Assembly: GCF_001865675.1 (NCBI RefSeq)
Contig: NZ_CP011319.1
Coordinates: forward strand, 5,580,001 to 5,644,000
Direction: 5' to 3'
DNA from: Janthinobacterium sp. 1_2014MBL_MicDiv
Lineage (GTDB): Bacteria > Pseudomonadota > Gammaproteobacteria > Burkholderiales > Burkholderiaceae_D
DNA length: 64,000 bases
The translations under genes were made by a program, and so were the position numbers. Under the pieces are notes generated by a model. That model was not told where the DNA came from and searched no databases. It worked only from the letters and a program-made list of their open reading frames with translations. Numbering within the stretch: the stretch's first letter is position 1; each line of letters starts with the position of its first letter. Of this stretch, positions 42,497-51,641 are shown piece after piece.

Positions 42497-43090
42497 ATGC
42501 CCATGAAAACCAAAAAACTTCAAGCCATCGAACCTCCCGTGCGCCGCGCCGGGCGACCGCGCCGCGCCGCGCCCGCGCTGGACAGCGCCGCCATCCTGCA
42601 GGCGGCCCTGCCCCTGCTGGAAGAAAAAGGCGAAGCCTTCTCGATGCGTGCGCTGGCGCAGAGCCTGGGCGTCGATGCCATGGCCCTGTATCACTATTAC
42701 GCGGGAAAACAGGAATTGCTGCTGGCCCTGATGGCGCAGCGCTTCGCCGCGCTCGACCCGCGGCAGCCGCCCTTCACACGGCGCCAGGCGCCGCAGCGGC
42801 GCTTGCTGGCACTGTGCACGCTATACCTGGAGCTGGTCGGCGCCACGCCCTATTTCGTGCGCCTGATGGCGCGCGGCCTGGTGGCGCAGAGCGATGTCGC
42901 CGAGCGCTTTACGGCACTGTTCGAGCTGGCCATCGATGGCCTGGATCTGCCGCAAAAACTCCGCTTGCGCGGCCGCGATGCCGTCGTCGATTTTTTACAC
43001 GGCTATACGCTGGCGGGACGGCCGGCGGGCGAGACGCAGTGGCACGCATCGGTCGCCCTGATCCTGGCGGGGATGCGGGCGCACGGTTGA
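42497..43090 (+). CDS. TetR family regulator
   Basis: 197 residues from the ATG at 42497. A second ATG two codons on (42503) lies 7 nt past the -10-like TAGAAT and would be a leaderless start. A basic lead (RRAGRPRRAAP) precedes the helix-turn-helix at about 30-75 (SMRALAQSLGVDAMALYHYYAGK), and an all-helical ligand domain follows. The palindrome at its 5' edge and the divergent reductase gene indicate local autoregulation. Confidence 0.9.
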   Translation: MPMKTKKLQAIEPPVRRAGRPRRAAPALDSAAILQAALPLLEEKGEAFSMRALAQSLGVDAMALYHYYAGKQELLLALMAQRFAALDPRQPPFTRRQAPQRRLLALCTLYLELVGATPYFVRLMARGLVAQSDVAERFTALFELAIDGLDLPQKLRLRGRDAVVDFLHGYTLAGRPAGETQWHASVALILAGMRAHG

Positions 43091-43099
43091 AGCCTGCCC

Positions 43100-44578
43100 T
43101 CAGGGCGCCTGCAGCACGCGCAGCCGTTCGCTGGCATGGCTGTTGCCGGCGTTAAGCGCCAGCGACTTGCCATAGTTGGCGATCGCACCTTGCCTGTCAC
43201 CCGCCTGCTCGAGGATTTCCGCCAGGCTGTCGTAGGCATTCCAGCTGGCCGGATGCAGGCTGGCGTTCAGGCGCAGGATGGCCAGGGCCTGCGGCAGCTG
43301 CTGCTGGCTGCTCAATTTGTAACCCCAGACATTCAACGCCTCCTCGCCCGGCAGTGCTTGCGCATCGCGCGCGCGCAGTTCGGCCCACGCCTGCGGTGCC
43401 TGCCCGAAACCGCGTTGCAACAGCAGCTTGCGCAAGGGCAGGACCGACGGCGGCAGGCCGAACCCCGTCGACGGATGCATGGCGGGCACATAGAAGCCGG
43501 CGATTTCATCGATGAACAGTTCCGGGTTGACGCCCTGCAAATTGGTCAGCACCACCACCGACAGGTCGTCTTCCGGATACACGAAGAAGGCCGAACGCAT
43601 GCCGCCGATGGGGCCGGCAGCGCGGTGTTCGCCGCGCACCGTCACGGGCCAGCCCAGCGCCGAACCGTTGAGCAGTTCGTTCGGCCCCTGCGTCGTGCCG
43701 TTGTTCAGCAGATACGGGCTCCACATGGCTTGCAGGCTGGCCTTGTCCTTCAGCAGCTTGCCGCCCTGCAAGGCCAGCAGCCACTGCGCGATATCGCCGG
43801 AGGTCGACAGGATGCCGGCGGCCGGGCGGAAATAGGCGGGGAAGGTGACGTAGGCGATCGCCAGCCGCGTGCCCGTCAGCCACTTGCCGCCCTCGTTGCG
43901 CGAATAGGTATAGGCGCCGGCGGAGTGCGGGACCACGTCGCTGGAGTCGCCGAAACGCGTGTGCGTCAGGCCCGCCGGCTTGAACTGGTGGTTTTCCACG
44001 AAGCGCACGAAGGACTCGCCGCTGAGCTTTTCGATGATCTTGCCGATGAGAGCATAGCCAGTCTGGTTGTAGCTGTAGCGCTCGCCCGGCGCGAACTCGA
44101 ACGGCAGGGCCTTGACCTTGCTCCAGGACAGCGCTTCATCCTCGCCGCCCAGCAGCCTCTCCTGCTCGTCGATGATGTTGGGCAAGCCGGACGTATGCGT
44201 CATCAGCTGGCGTATGGTCAGCGCGCGCCAGGATGGCGGCAGGTCGTCCAGGTACAGCGAGATGGGGTCGGTAAGCTTGAGCTTGCCCGCCTCGACCAAC
44301 TGCATGACGGCCACGCCCGTAAACGCCTTGGTGCAGGAATTGATCGAGAAAACGCTCTCGCCGGTGGCCGCCACGCCATTTTCCACGTTGGCCGTTCCCA
44401 GGGCGGCCAGTTCGACGACCTTGCCGCCCTGGATGACGGCCACTTGCAGCGCAGGAATCTGCTGCTGCGCCATCTGTTGCCGCAGGAAGGCCATGACCTC
44501 GGCCGACGTCCCTGGCGCAGCGTGCGCCCAGACGGGCAAAGCCAGGCACAGGCCGCTGATCAGCGCTACCAGTTTCAT
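43100..44578 (-). CDS. Serine beta-lactamase-fold hydrolase with TPR-like tail
   Basis: 492 residues from the ATG at 44578. Signal peptide (1-21). The class C/esterase-type active site has Ser81-x-x-Lys84 in INSCTKAF, and a tyrosine motif in RYSYNQTGY, where the usual Y-x-N appears as Y-N-Q. After the hydrolase domain (to about 390) come about 100 residues with TPR-like helices (WNAYDSLAEILEQAGDRQGA). The fold covers beta-lactamases, D-aminopeptidases and esterases; the natural substrate is unknown. Single gene. Confidence 0.85.
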   Translation of the reverse strand: MKLVALISGLCLALPVWAHAAPGTSAEVMAFLRQQMAQQQIPALQVAVIQGGKVVELAALGTANVENGVAATGESVFSINSCTKAFTGVAVMQLVEAGKLKLTDPISLYLDDLPPSWRALTIRQLMTHTSGLPNIIDEQERLLGGEDEALSWSKVKALPFEFAPGERYSYNQTGYALIGKIIEKLSGESFVRFVENHQFKPAGLTHTRFGDSSDVVPHSAGAYTYSRNEGGKWLTGTRLAIAYVTFPAYFRPAAGILSTSGDIAQWLLALQGGKLLKDKASLQAMWSPYLLNNGTTQGPNELLNGSALGWPVTVRGEHRAAGPIGGMRSAFFVYPEDDLSVVVLTNLQGVNPELFIDEIAGFYVPAMHPSTGFGLPPSVLPLRKLLLQRGFGQAPQAWAELRARDAQALPGEEALNVWGYKLSSQQQLPQALAILRLNASLHPASWNAYDSLAEILEQAGDRQGAIANYGKSLALNAGNSHASERLRVLQAP

Positions 44579-44703
44579 GTTGTATCCGTTCACGTGGGGG
44601 GCGCCGGCCACGCAAGGGGGAGCGTGGAGCGCCTCGGCAGCCACCTTAGCGGATTATGCAACTTTGCGAAACAGAAATATCCGTATCAATCTGGCCCCCA
44701 GGC

Positions 44704-44731
44704 AAAAACAGGCGCCCCGCGGGACGCCTGT
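44704..44731 (-). terminator. Terminator of the beta-oxidation operon
   Basis: A GC-rich near-perfect stem between ACAGGCG (44708) and CGCCTGT (to 44731), with TTTTTG following on the minus strand. It lies 20 nt after the stop of the last gene. Confidence 0.75.
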
Positions 44732-44751
44732 TGCACCAGGCAGGACAAGGC

Positions 44752-45531
44752 TCAGGCGAATTGCTTGAAATCCGGCTTGCGCTTCTGGAAGAAGGCCGTA
44801 AACGCTTCCTTCGCTTCCGCGCCGCCCAGCATGGCGCTGAACAGCTTGTTTTCTTCCGCGATGGCGGCCTTCATCGGTTCCATGCGGCTTTGCTTCATCA
44901 GGCGCTTGGTGGCGCGGATCGAGGCCGCCGGCAGGGCCACCAGCTTGGCGGCCTGGCCTTGCGCGAACGTCATCAGCTCGTACAGGGGAACGACTTTCGA
45001 CACGAGGCCCATTTCCAGCGCTTCCTGTGCGGGGAAGGACTCGCCCAGCATCAGTTTTTCCGCCGCGCGCGGATAGCCGGCCAGTTGCGTGAGCAGCAGG
45101 CTGGAGCCGAATTCCGGGCACAGGCCCAGCTGCGTGAACGGCATCGAGAAGCTGGCATTGTCGGCCGCGTAGACCAGGTCGCAGTGCATCAACAGCGTCG
45201 TGCCGATGCCGATGGCAGGGCCGGAGACGGCCGCCACCACGGGCTTGCTGCTGCCGTACAGGGCGCGCATGAACTGGAACACGGGACGGTCAAGGTCGAG
45301 CGAACCGTCGGCGGGGCGCGTCGTCTTCATGAAGTCATCGAGGTCGTTGCCGGCCGTGAAAATCTCGCGCTTGCCGCAGATCAGGATGGCGCGTACGGCA
45401 TCGTCGGTTTCCGCCGCCACCAGCGCGTCGGCCAGGGTCTGGTACATGGCGCCCGTGATCGCATTCTTGCGCTCCAGGCGGTTGAATTCCAGTGTGAGGA
45501 TGCCCTCGCTCTTGCTGCACAAAATATCCAT
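44752..45531 (-). CDS. Enoyl-CoA hydratase/isomerase
   Basis: 259 residues of crotonase fold. The first oxyanion-hole motif is in REIFTAGNDLDDF and the second in AVSGPAIGIGTTLLMHCDLVYA; the latter has no Glu of the classical hydratase pair at the usual place. A PECI-like isomerase or another crotonase reaction is therefore possible. Last gene of the fatty-acid oxidation operon; a hairpin (45551-45579) separates it from the thiolase gene. Confidence 0.85.
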   Translation of the reverse strand: MDILCSKSEGILTLEFNRLERKNAITGAMYQTLADALVAAETDDAVRAILICGKREIFTAGNDLDDFMKTTRPADGSLDLDRPVFQFMRALYGSSKPVVAAVSGPAIGIGTTLLMHCDLVYAADNASFSMPFTQLGLCPEFGSSLLLTQLAGYPRAAEKLMLGESFPAQEALEMGLVSKVVPLYELMTFAQGQAAKLVALPAASIRATKRLMKQSRMEPMKAAIAEENKLFSAMLGGAEAKEAFTAFFQKRKPDFKQFA

Positions 45532-45550
45532 GTCGTCTCCAAAAAGATAA

Positions 45551-45579
45551 AGGGCGCCGGGGTAATCCCGCAGCGCCCT
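45551..45579. repeat. Hairpin between thiolase and enoyl-CoA hydratase genes
   Basis: AGGGCGC (45551-45557) pairs with GCGCCCT (45573-45579), with an inner CGGG/CCCG pairing. On the minus strand TTTATCTTTTT follows, so it may act as a partial terminator lowering expression of the last gene. Confidence 0.5.
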
Positions 45580-45604
45580 GTTTTATTGCTTTACCCGGCC
45601 AGGC

Positions 45605-46801
45605 TTATACGCGTTCAAAAATTCCGGCCGCGCCCATGCCGGCGCCCACGCACATCGTCACCATGCCGTACTTCTGCTTGGTGCGCTGCAGTGCATGGAT
45701 CACGGTGGCCGCGCGGATGGCGCCCGTCGCGCCCAGCGGGTGGCCCAGGGCGATCGCGCCGCCCATCGGGTTCACTTTCGCCGGGTCCAGGCCCAGGTCG
45801 CCGATGACGGCCAGCGCCTGTGCGGCAAACGCTTCGTTCAGCTCGATCCAGTCCAGCTGGTCCTGCGTGATGCCGGCGGCGGCACACGCTGCCGGAATGG
45901 CGAACTTCGGACCGATGCCCATGATTTCCGGCGGTACGCCGCGCACGGCGAACGACGAGAATTTCGCCAGCGGGGTCAGGTTATGCTCGCGCAGGATTTT
46001 TTCGCTGACGATCAACAGCGCGCCGGCGCCGTCGGACATCTGCGAGCTGTTGGCGGCAGTGACGCTGCCCTTGGCTGCGAAGACGGGCTTCAGCTTGGCC
46101 AGCGACTCCATCGACGAATCGGCGCGCGCGCCTTCGTCGGTGTCGACCGTGCGGCGCGTTACATCGACCTGGCCGGTGGCCAGGTTCGGCGTGCGCGTGA
46201 TGATTTCCACAGGCGTCGTTTCAGCCTTGAAGAAACCGGCTTGCTGCGCGGCGATGGCGCGGCGGTGCGATTCGACGGAGAACGCGTCCTGCTGTTCGCG
46301 CGACACTTTCCATTGCTGCGCCACTTTCTCGGCCGTCAGGCCCATGCCGTAGGCCATGCCGATGTTCTCGTCGCTGAACATGTCCAGGTTCATCGATGGG
46401 TGATGGCCCATCATCGGCACCATCGACATCGATTCGATGCCGCCGGCGATCATGACGTCGGCTTCGCCCACGCGGATGCGGTCGGCCGCCATGGCGATGG
46501 CCGTGATGCCCGACGCGCAGTAACGGTTGACGGTGACGCCGCCCACGGTCTTCGGCAAGCCGGCCAGCAGCACCGAGTTACGCGCGATATTGAAGCCCTG
46601 CTCCGCTTCCGGGAACGAGCAGCCGATGATGGCGTCGGTGATCAGCGCCGGATCGAGGCCAGGCGCTTGCGCCAGTGCCGATTGCAGCACGCGCACCAGC
46701 AGGTCGTCCGGGCGGGTGTTCTTGAACATGCCGCGCGGCGCCTTGCCGATCGGGGTGCGGGTTGCAGAGACGATGTAGGCGTCTTGAAGTTGTTTGCTCA
46801 T
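45605..46801 (-). CDS. Acetyl-CoA C-acyltransferase (thiolase)
   Basis: 398 residues, standard thiolase length. Nucleophile Cys95 in VNRYCASGITAI, a NEAFAAQAL motif near 335, GGAIALGHPLGATGA with the catalytic His, and second Cys in the C-terminal MVTMCVGAGMGAAG. It carries out the thiolytic cleavage of 3-ketoacyl-CoA. Located in an operon with acyl-CoA dehydrogenase and the HAD/crotonase protein, so it is the degradative enzyme. Confidence 0.95.
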   Translation of the reverse strand: MSKQLQDAYIVSATRTPIGKAPRGMFKNTRPDDLLVRVLQSALAQAPGLDPALITDAIIGCSFPEAEQGFNIARNSVLLAGLPKTVGGVTVNRYCASGITAIAMAADRIRVGEADVMIAGGIESMSMVPMMGHHPSMNLDMFSDENIGMAYGMGLTAEKVAQQWKVSREQQDAFSVESHRRAIAAQQAGFFKAETTPVEIITRTPNLATGQVDVTRRTVDTDEGARADSSMESLAKLKPVFAAKGSVTAANSSQMSDGAGALLIVSEKILREHNLTPLAKFSSFAVRGVPPEIMGIGPKFAIPAACAAAGITQDQLDWIELNEAFAAQALAVIGDLGLDPAKVNPMGGAIALGHPLGATGAIRAATVIHALQRTKQKYGMVTMCVGAGMGAAGIFERV

Positions 46802-46861
46802 TTTATTCTTTCAAAGATGTTGAACGAGGTTCGTGTTCTGTCGAATATCCGGGGTACTGGC

Positions 46862-47359
46862 TTATCGCTTCTGCGACAAATACCAGTCCACCGTCACCTG
46901 TGCCGCCAGCGTGCCTTCGGAGTCGAAGATATCGACTTCCACGGGAAACGCCACCTTGCCATCCTGCGCCAGCTGCGCCTTCAAGGCAGCCAGGTCGCCC
47001 GGTACCCGGCCTTCGGCGCGCGTCGCGCCCCGGGCCACCTTCTGGTACCGAATGCGCGACTCCTTGGCCACCGGGCGCAAGCCCAGTATCAGTTCGGCGA
47101 AGCCGCCCGCCATGGCCGCGCCGGAAGCCGTTTCGGCCAGGGTAAACAAGGCGCCCGCATGCTGCGTGCCCAGGTGGTTATGCAGTTTGGGATCGTCCGG
47201 CATCGACACCCTGGAGGTGCCGGCGCCGATGTCGTCGATGCTGATCCCCAGCAGTCGCACGAAGGGCAAGGTGTCCATCATCTGTTGTTTGATACGGTCA
47301 TACACCATGCTTGGCCTCACGCGCAGCAATACTTTAAATACGAGGGACAGGATCGACAT
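46862..47359 (-). CDS. Hotdog-fold thioesterase-like protein (PaaI/DUF4442 type)
   Basis: 165 residues with the single hotdog fold: KLHNHLGTQHAGALFTLAETASGAAM is the conserved active-site helix region, followed by four strands ending QVTVDWYLSQKR. Relatives hydrolyse acyl-CoA thioesters or bind them. Located inside the beta-oxidation operon, 11 nt after the HAD/crotonase gene, it may free CoA when intermediates accumulate. Confidence 0.85.
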   Translation of the reverse strand: MSILSLVFKVLLRVRPSMVYDRIKQQMMDTLPFVRLLGISIDDIGAGTSRVSMPDDPKLHNHLGTQHAGALFTLAETASGAAMAGGFAELILGLRPVAKESRIRYQKVARGATRAEGRVPGDLAALKAQLAQDGKVAFPVEVDIFDSEGTLAAQVTVDWYLSQKR

Positions 47360-47370
47360 CGACGCTGTGC

Positions 47371-49770
47371 TTAGTTGCGTACCGGCTTACCGGTCTGCAT
47401 CATGCCCATGATCCGTTCCTGGGTTTTCGGATGGTTCAACAGCTCCAGGAATGCCTTGCGTTCCATATCCAGCAGCCACTGTTCGCTGACGAAACTGCCC
47501 TGGTCCACATCGCCGCCGGATACGATCTCGGCGATCATCTCGCCCAGCTTGAAATCGTGCGCCGAGATGAAGCCGCCGTCGCGCATGTTGACCAGCTGCG
47601 CCTTGATGGTGCCCCAACCGTAGCGGCCCGTGACCTGGATCAGCGAAGGCAGTTGCGGACGGAAGCCGGCGTCGAACATGGCGCGCGCTTCGACCTTGGC
47701 CACGTGCAGCAGCTCGTAGGCGTTGAACACGATCACGTCGTCTTCCTTCAGGTAGCCCATCTTCTTCGCTTCCAGCGCCGATTTCGACACGTTGGCGGTG
47801 GCCGCGTTGGTGAAGCCCGTTTTCAGGAATTGCAGGATGTCGTTGCCCTTGGCTTCCTTGTAGGCGCGCTGCGCCGCTTCCTTCAGGCCGCCGCCGGCAG
47901 GAATCAGGCCCACGCCCACTTCCACCAGGCCGATGTACGACTCGATCGAGGCCACGCGCTTCGATGCGTGCAGCGCCAGTTCGCAACCGCCGCCCAGTGC
48001 CAGGCCAGCGACCGCGGCGATCACCGGCACGTTCGCGTATTTCAGCGACATGAAGGTGTTCTGCAGTTCAGCGATGATCGGATCGACGGCTTTCACGCCG
48101 CCTTGCATGAACGCCGGCAGGGCCGATTGCAGGTCGGCGCCGGCCGAGAAGGCACCGCCTTCGGCTGCGTCGGCGTGCCAGATCACCAGGCCCTTGAAGT
48201 TTTTCTCGGCTTCGGCCAAGGCCAGTTTCAGGCCATTGATCACGCCTTCGCCGATCACGTGCATCTTGGTCTTGAACGAGATGATCAGCACATCGTCGCC
48301 CGTATGCCAGACGCGCACGGATTCGTCTTCGAAGACGGTGGTGCCGGCGGTCTTGCCGTCGATGGCGCCGCTGCCCAGGACCGGCGCGCGGAATGGCTGG
48401 CGGTCATACACGGACAGGGTCGAACGCGGCACGAAGCTGTTCGACACGGCGGAGTACGAGCCTTCCGGCGTGTGCACGCCGCCTTTTTCAGCGACCGGAC
48501 CTTCGAAGACCCAGGCTGGCAGCGGTGCGTTGCACAGCGCGTGGCCGGCGTCGATGTCTTCCTTGACCCAGTTGGCCACTTGCAGCCAGTTCGATGCCTG
48601 CCACGTTTCAAACGGGCCGACGTTCCAGCCGAAGCCCCAGCGCATGGCGAAGTCGATGTCGCGCGCATTGTCGGCCACGGTGTCCAGATGGATGGCGATG
48701 TAGTGGAAAGCGTCGCGGAAGATCGCCCACAGGAACTGGCCTTGCGGGTTCGTCGATTCGCGCAGCGCCTTCATCTTCTTGACCGGATCCTTTTCCTTCA
48801 GGATGCGGGCGATGATGTCGGCAGCCTTGGCGCCGCCGGCCACGTACTCACCGGTGGCGAAGTCCAGTCGTTGAATTTCCTTGCCGACCTTCTTGTAGAA
48901 GCCCGCGCCGCTCTTCTGGCCCAGCGCGCCTTTTTCCACCAGCGATGCCAGCACGGCCGGCGTCTTGTAGACGGCGGCGAACGGGTCGTTCGGCAGGTAG
49001 TCCTGCATGGTCTTGATCACATGACCCATGGTGTCCAGGCCGACCACGTCCGCCGTGCGGAAGGTGCCCGACTTGGCGCGGCCCAGCTTGGAGCCGGTCA
49101 GGTCATCGACGACGTCCACGGACAGGCCGAATTTTTCCGCTTCGTGCACGATGGCCAGGATGCCGAACACGCCAACGCGGTTGGCGATGAAGTTCGGCGT
49201 GTCCTTGGCGCGTACCACGCCCTTGCCCAGGGTGGTGGTCAGGAAGCCTTCCAGCTGGTCGGAAATTTCAGGCTTGGTGAACGCGGTCGGGATGATCTCG
49301 ACCAGGTGCATATAGCGCGGCGGGTTGAAGAAGTGCACGCCGCAGTAGCGCGATTTCAGGTCGGCGTCGAAACCGTCGGCCAGCTTGGTGATCGACAGGC
49401 CCGAGGTGTTCGAGGCGAAGATCGCGTTCGGGCCGATGTGCGGAGCCACCTTCTGGTACAGGTCGTGTTTCCAGTCCATGCGCTCGGCGATGGCTTCGAT
49501 GATCAGGTCGCAACCGGCCAGCAGGTCCAGGTTGTCTTCGTAGTTGGCGACCTGGATCAGCGCGGCGTCATCCTTGTTGCCCAGCGGCGCAGGCGACAGT
49601 TTTTTCAGGTTTTCGATGGCGCGCAGCACGATGCCATTCTTCGGACCTTCTTTGGCAGGCAAGTCGAACAGCACGACCGGCACTTTCGCGTTGATGCAAT
49701 GGGCGGCGATCTGCGCGCCCATCACGCCGGCGCCGAGGACGGCTACTTTTTTAACGATGAAATTGGTCAT
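47371..49770 (-). CDS. 3-hydroxyacyl-CoA dehydrogenase/enoyl-CoA hydratase (FadN type)
   Basis: 799 residues. The NAD-binding dehydrogenase comes first (VAVLGAGVMGAQIAAHCI at 9-26; HFFNPPRYMHLVEII near 145; 3HCDH_C domain to about 400), then a crotonase domain from about 490 (HVIGEGVINGLK, GGAFSAGADLQ, VAGLALGGGCELALHA). This order is opposite to FadB and matches FadN of Bacillus. It performs hydration and NAD-dependent oxidation of acyl-CoA. Second gene after the regulator; starts 14 nt past the dehydrogenase stop. Confidence 0.93.
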   Translation of the reverse strand: MTNFIVKKVAVLGAGVMGAQIAAHCINAKVPVVLFDLPAKEGPKNGIVLRAIENLKKLSPAPLGNKDDAALIQVANYEDNLDLLAGCDLIIEAIAERMDWKHDLYQKVAPHIGPNAIFASNTSGLSITKLADGFDADLKSRYCGVHFFNPPRYMHLVEIIPTAFTKPEISDQLEGFLTTTLGKGVVRAKDTPNFIANRVGVFGILAIVHEAEKFGLSVDVVDDLTGSKLGRAKSGTFRTADVVGLDTMGHVIKTMQDYLPNDPFAAVYKTPAVLASLVEKGALGQKSGAGFYKKVGKEIQRLDFATGEYVAGGAKAADIIARILKEKDPVKKMKALRESTNPQGQFLWAIFRDAFHYIAIHLDTVADNARDIDFAMRWGFGWNVGPFETWQASNWLQVANWVKEDIDAGHALCNAPLPAWVFEGPVAEKGGVHTPEGSYSAVSNSFVPRSTLSVYDRQPFRAPVLGSGAIDGKTAGTTVFEDESVRVWHTGDDVLIISFKTKMHVIGEGVINGLKLALAEAEKNFKGLVIWHADAAEGGAFSAGADLQSALPAFMQGGVKAVDPIIAELQNTFMSLKYANVPVIAAVAGLALGGGCELALHASKRVASIESYIGLVEVGVGLIPAGGGLKEAAQRAYKEAKGNDILQFLKTGFTNAATANVSKSALEAKKMGYLKEDDVIVFNAYELLHVAKVEARAMFDAGFRPQLPSLIQVTGRYGWGTIKAQLVNMRDGGFISAHDFKLGEMIAEIVSGGDVDQGSFVSEQWLLDMERKAFLELLNHPKTQERIMGMMQTGKPVRN

Positions 49771-49784
49771 ATTTTCCTCAAGTC

Positions 49785-51575
49785 TTAGAACAGGTCTGCG
49801 TCGAGTGCCATCAGGTTGGCCGAACCGGAGCGCGCCTGACGGATCAGGGTTGCCGTTTCAGGCTGCAAGCGGGCGAAGTAGAAACGTGCGGTAGCCAGTT
49901 TGGCGGTGTAGAACTTGTCGCCGCTGGATTCTTTTTCGAGGGCGATCTTGGCCATCTGCGCGAACAGGTAGCTGTAGATCATATGGCCGACGACACGCAG
50001 GTAAGGCACGCATGCCGCACCCACTTCGTCCGGATTCTGGAATGCCTTCATGCCGATTTCCATGGTCAGCTTGGTGACTTTGTCGCCCAGGTCGCCCAAT
50101 GGCGTCACGAATTCGCTCATCGCTTCATCGGTGCCGTTGTCTTCGACGAAGGCCTTGATCTTTTCGCCGAACTTGCGCAGCTTGGCGCCGTTGTCGCCGA
50201 GGATCTTGCGACCCAGCAGGTCCAGCGACTGGATCGTGTTCGTGCCTTCGTAGATCATGTTGATGCGCGCGTCGCGCACATACTGCTCCATGCCCCATTC
50301 CGAGATGTAGCCGTGGCCGCCGAACACTTGCATCGCGTCCGAGGTGGCGATCCAGGCGTTGTCGGTGATGAAGGCCTTGATGACGGGCGTCAGCAGCGCC
50401 ACTTCGTCGGCAGCTTCCTTGCGCACGTCGGCGTCAGGGTGGTGCAGTTCGCGGTCGATCTGCAGCGCCACGTAGGAAGTGAAGGCGCGCGCGCCTTCCG
50501 CGTAGGCCTTGCCGGTCAGCAGCATGCGGCGCACGTCAGGGTGCACGATGATGCGGTCGGCCGGCAGTTCCGGGTTCTTGATGCCGGACAGCGAACGCAT
50601 TTGCGTGCGGTCCTTGGCGTAGATCAGCGCGTTCTGGTAGGCGATTTCCGTCAGGCCCAGCGACTGCATGCCCACGCCCAAACGGGCCGCGTTCATGAAG
50701 ACGAACATGGCGTTCAGGCCCTTGTTCGGCTGGCCGATGATCCAGCCCTTGGCGCCGTCCAGGTTCATCTGGCAGGTCGAGTTGCCGTGGATGCCCATCT
50801 TTTCTTCGATGGCGCCGCAGGTGATCGGGTTGCGCTCGCCGACGGAACCGTCGGCATTCGGCAGGAATTTCGGCACCAGGAACAGCGAGATGCCTTTCGA
50901 GCCTTCCGGCGCGTCCGGCACGCGGGCCAGCACCAGGTGCAGGATGTTTTCCGACATGTCGTGCTCGCCGGCGGAGATGAAGATCTTGTTGCCGGTGATG
51001 GTCCAGGAACCGTCCGCCTCGGGCAGCGCTTTCGAGCGCAGCAGGCCCAGGTCGGTGCCGCAGTGCGGTTCGGTCAGGCACATGGTGCCCGTCCATTCGC
51101 CCGACACCAGCTTCGGCAGATAGACTTCCTTCTGGTGCTCGGTGCCGTGTTCCTTCAGGCACTCGTAGGCGCCGTGCGACAGGCCAGGGTACATGGACCA
51201 GGCCTGGTTCGACGAGTTGAGCATTTCATAGAACGAGTTGTTCAATACCACTGGCAAGCCCTGGCCGCCGTATTCCGGATCGCAAGCCAATGCCGCCCAG
51301 CCGCCTTCGACATACTGCTTGTAAGCCTCTTTGAAACCTTTCGGCGTCGTCACGTTTTTCGTGACGGGGTCGTGGTGGCAGCCTTCGCGGTCGCCGGAGT
51401 GGTTCAGCGGGAACAGGACTTCGGAAGTAAATTTGCCGCCCTCTTCCAGCACCTGGTTGATGATGTCGGCGTCGACTTCCGCATAGTGCGGCATTTGCTT
51501 CAATTCTTCTTCCACTTGCAGGAATTCATGCAGGACGAATTGCATATCCCGGATTGGCGCGACGTATTGACCCAT
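49785..51575 (-). CDS. Acyl-CoA dehydrogenase, long type with C-terminal extension
   Basis: 596 residues. FAD-binding acyl-CoA dehydrogenase motifs: LTEPHCGTDLGLL, GNKIFISAGEHDM, LGIMGNSTCQM-like CQMNLDGAKGW, and the catalytic-Glu region ARINMIYEGTNTIQSLDLLGRKIL. It has an N-terminal AcylCoA_DH_N segment and a C-terminal domain (about 470-596). It makes trans-2-enoyl-CoA; electrons go to ETF, not encoded here. First enzyme gene of the operon after the TetR gene (66-nt gap). Confidence 0.95.
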   Translation of the reverse strand: MGQYVAPIRDMQFVLHEFLQVEEELKQMPHYAEVDADIINQVLEEGGKFTSEVLFPLNHSGDREGCHHDPVTKNVTTPKGFKEAYKQYVEGGWAALACDPEYGGQGLPVVLNNSFYEMLNSSNQAWSMYPGLSHGAYECLKEHGTEHQKEVYLPKLVSGEWTGTMCLTEPHCGTDLGLLRSKALPEADGSWTITGNKIFISAGEHDMSENILHLVLARVPDAPEGSKGISLFLVPKFLPNADGSVGERNPITCGAIEEKMGIHGNSTCQMNLDGAKGWIIGQPNKGLNAMFVFMNAARLGVGMQSLGLTEIAYQNALIYAKDRTQMRSLSGIKNPELPADRIIVHPDVRRMLLTGKAYAEGARAFTSYVALQIDRELHHPDADVRKEAADEVALLTPVIKAFITDNAWIATSDAMQVFGGHGYISEWGMEQYVRDARINMIYEGTNTIQSLDLLGRKILGDNGAKLRKFGEKIKAFVEDNGTDEAMSEFVTPLGDLGDKVTKLTMEIGMKAFQNPDEVGAACVPYLRVVGHMIYSYLFAQMAKIALEKESSGDKFYTAKLATARFYFARLQPETATLIRQARSGSANLMALDADLF

Positions 51576-51641
51576 AATTTTCTCCTGAAGGCGTTTAGCT
51601 AAAGTGTGTACTGGTGAATTGCGTGTTCGTTGCTGCGAAAA

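Noticed and set aside
47431..49788. 785-codon plus-strand frame opposite the HAD/crotonase gene
   Set aside because: Shadow of the coding strand; same Arg/His/Val/Asp-rich composition and no recognisable domain.
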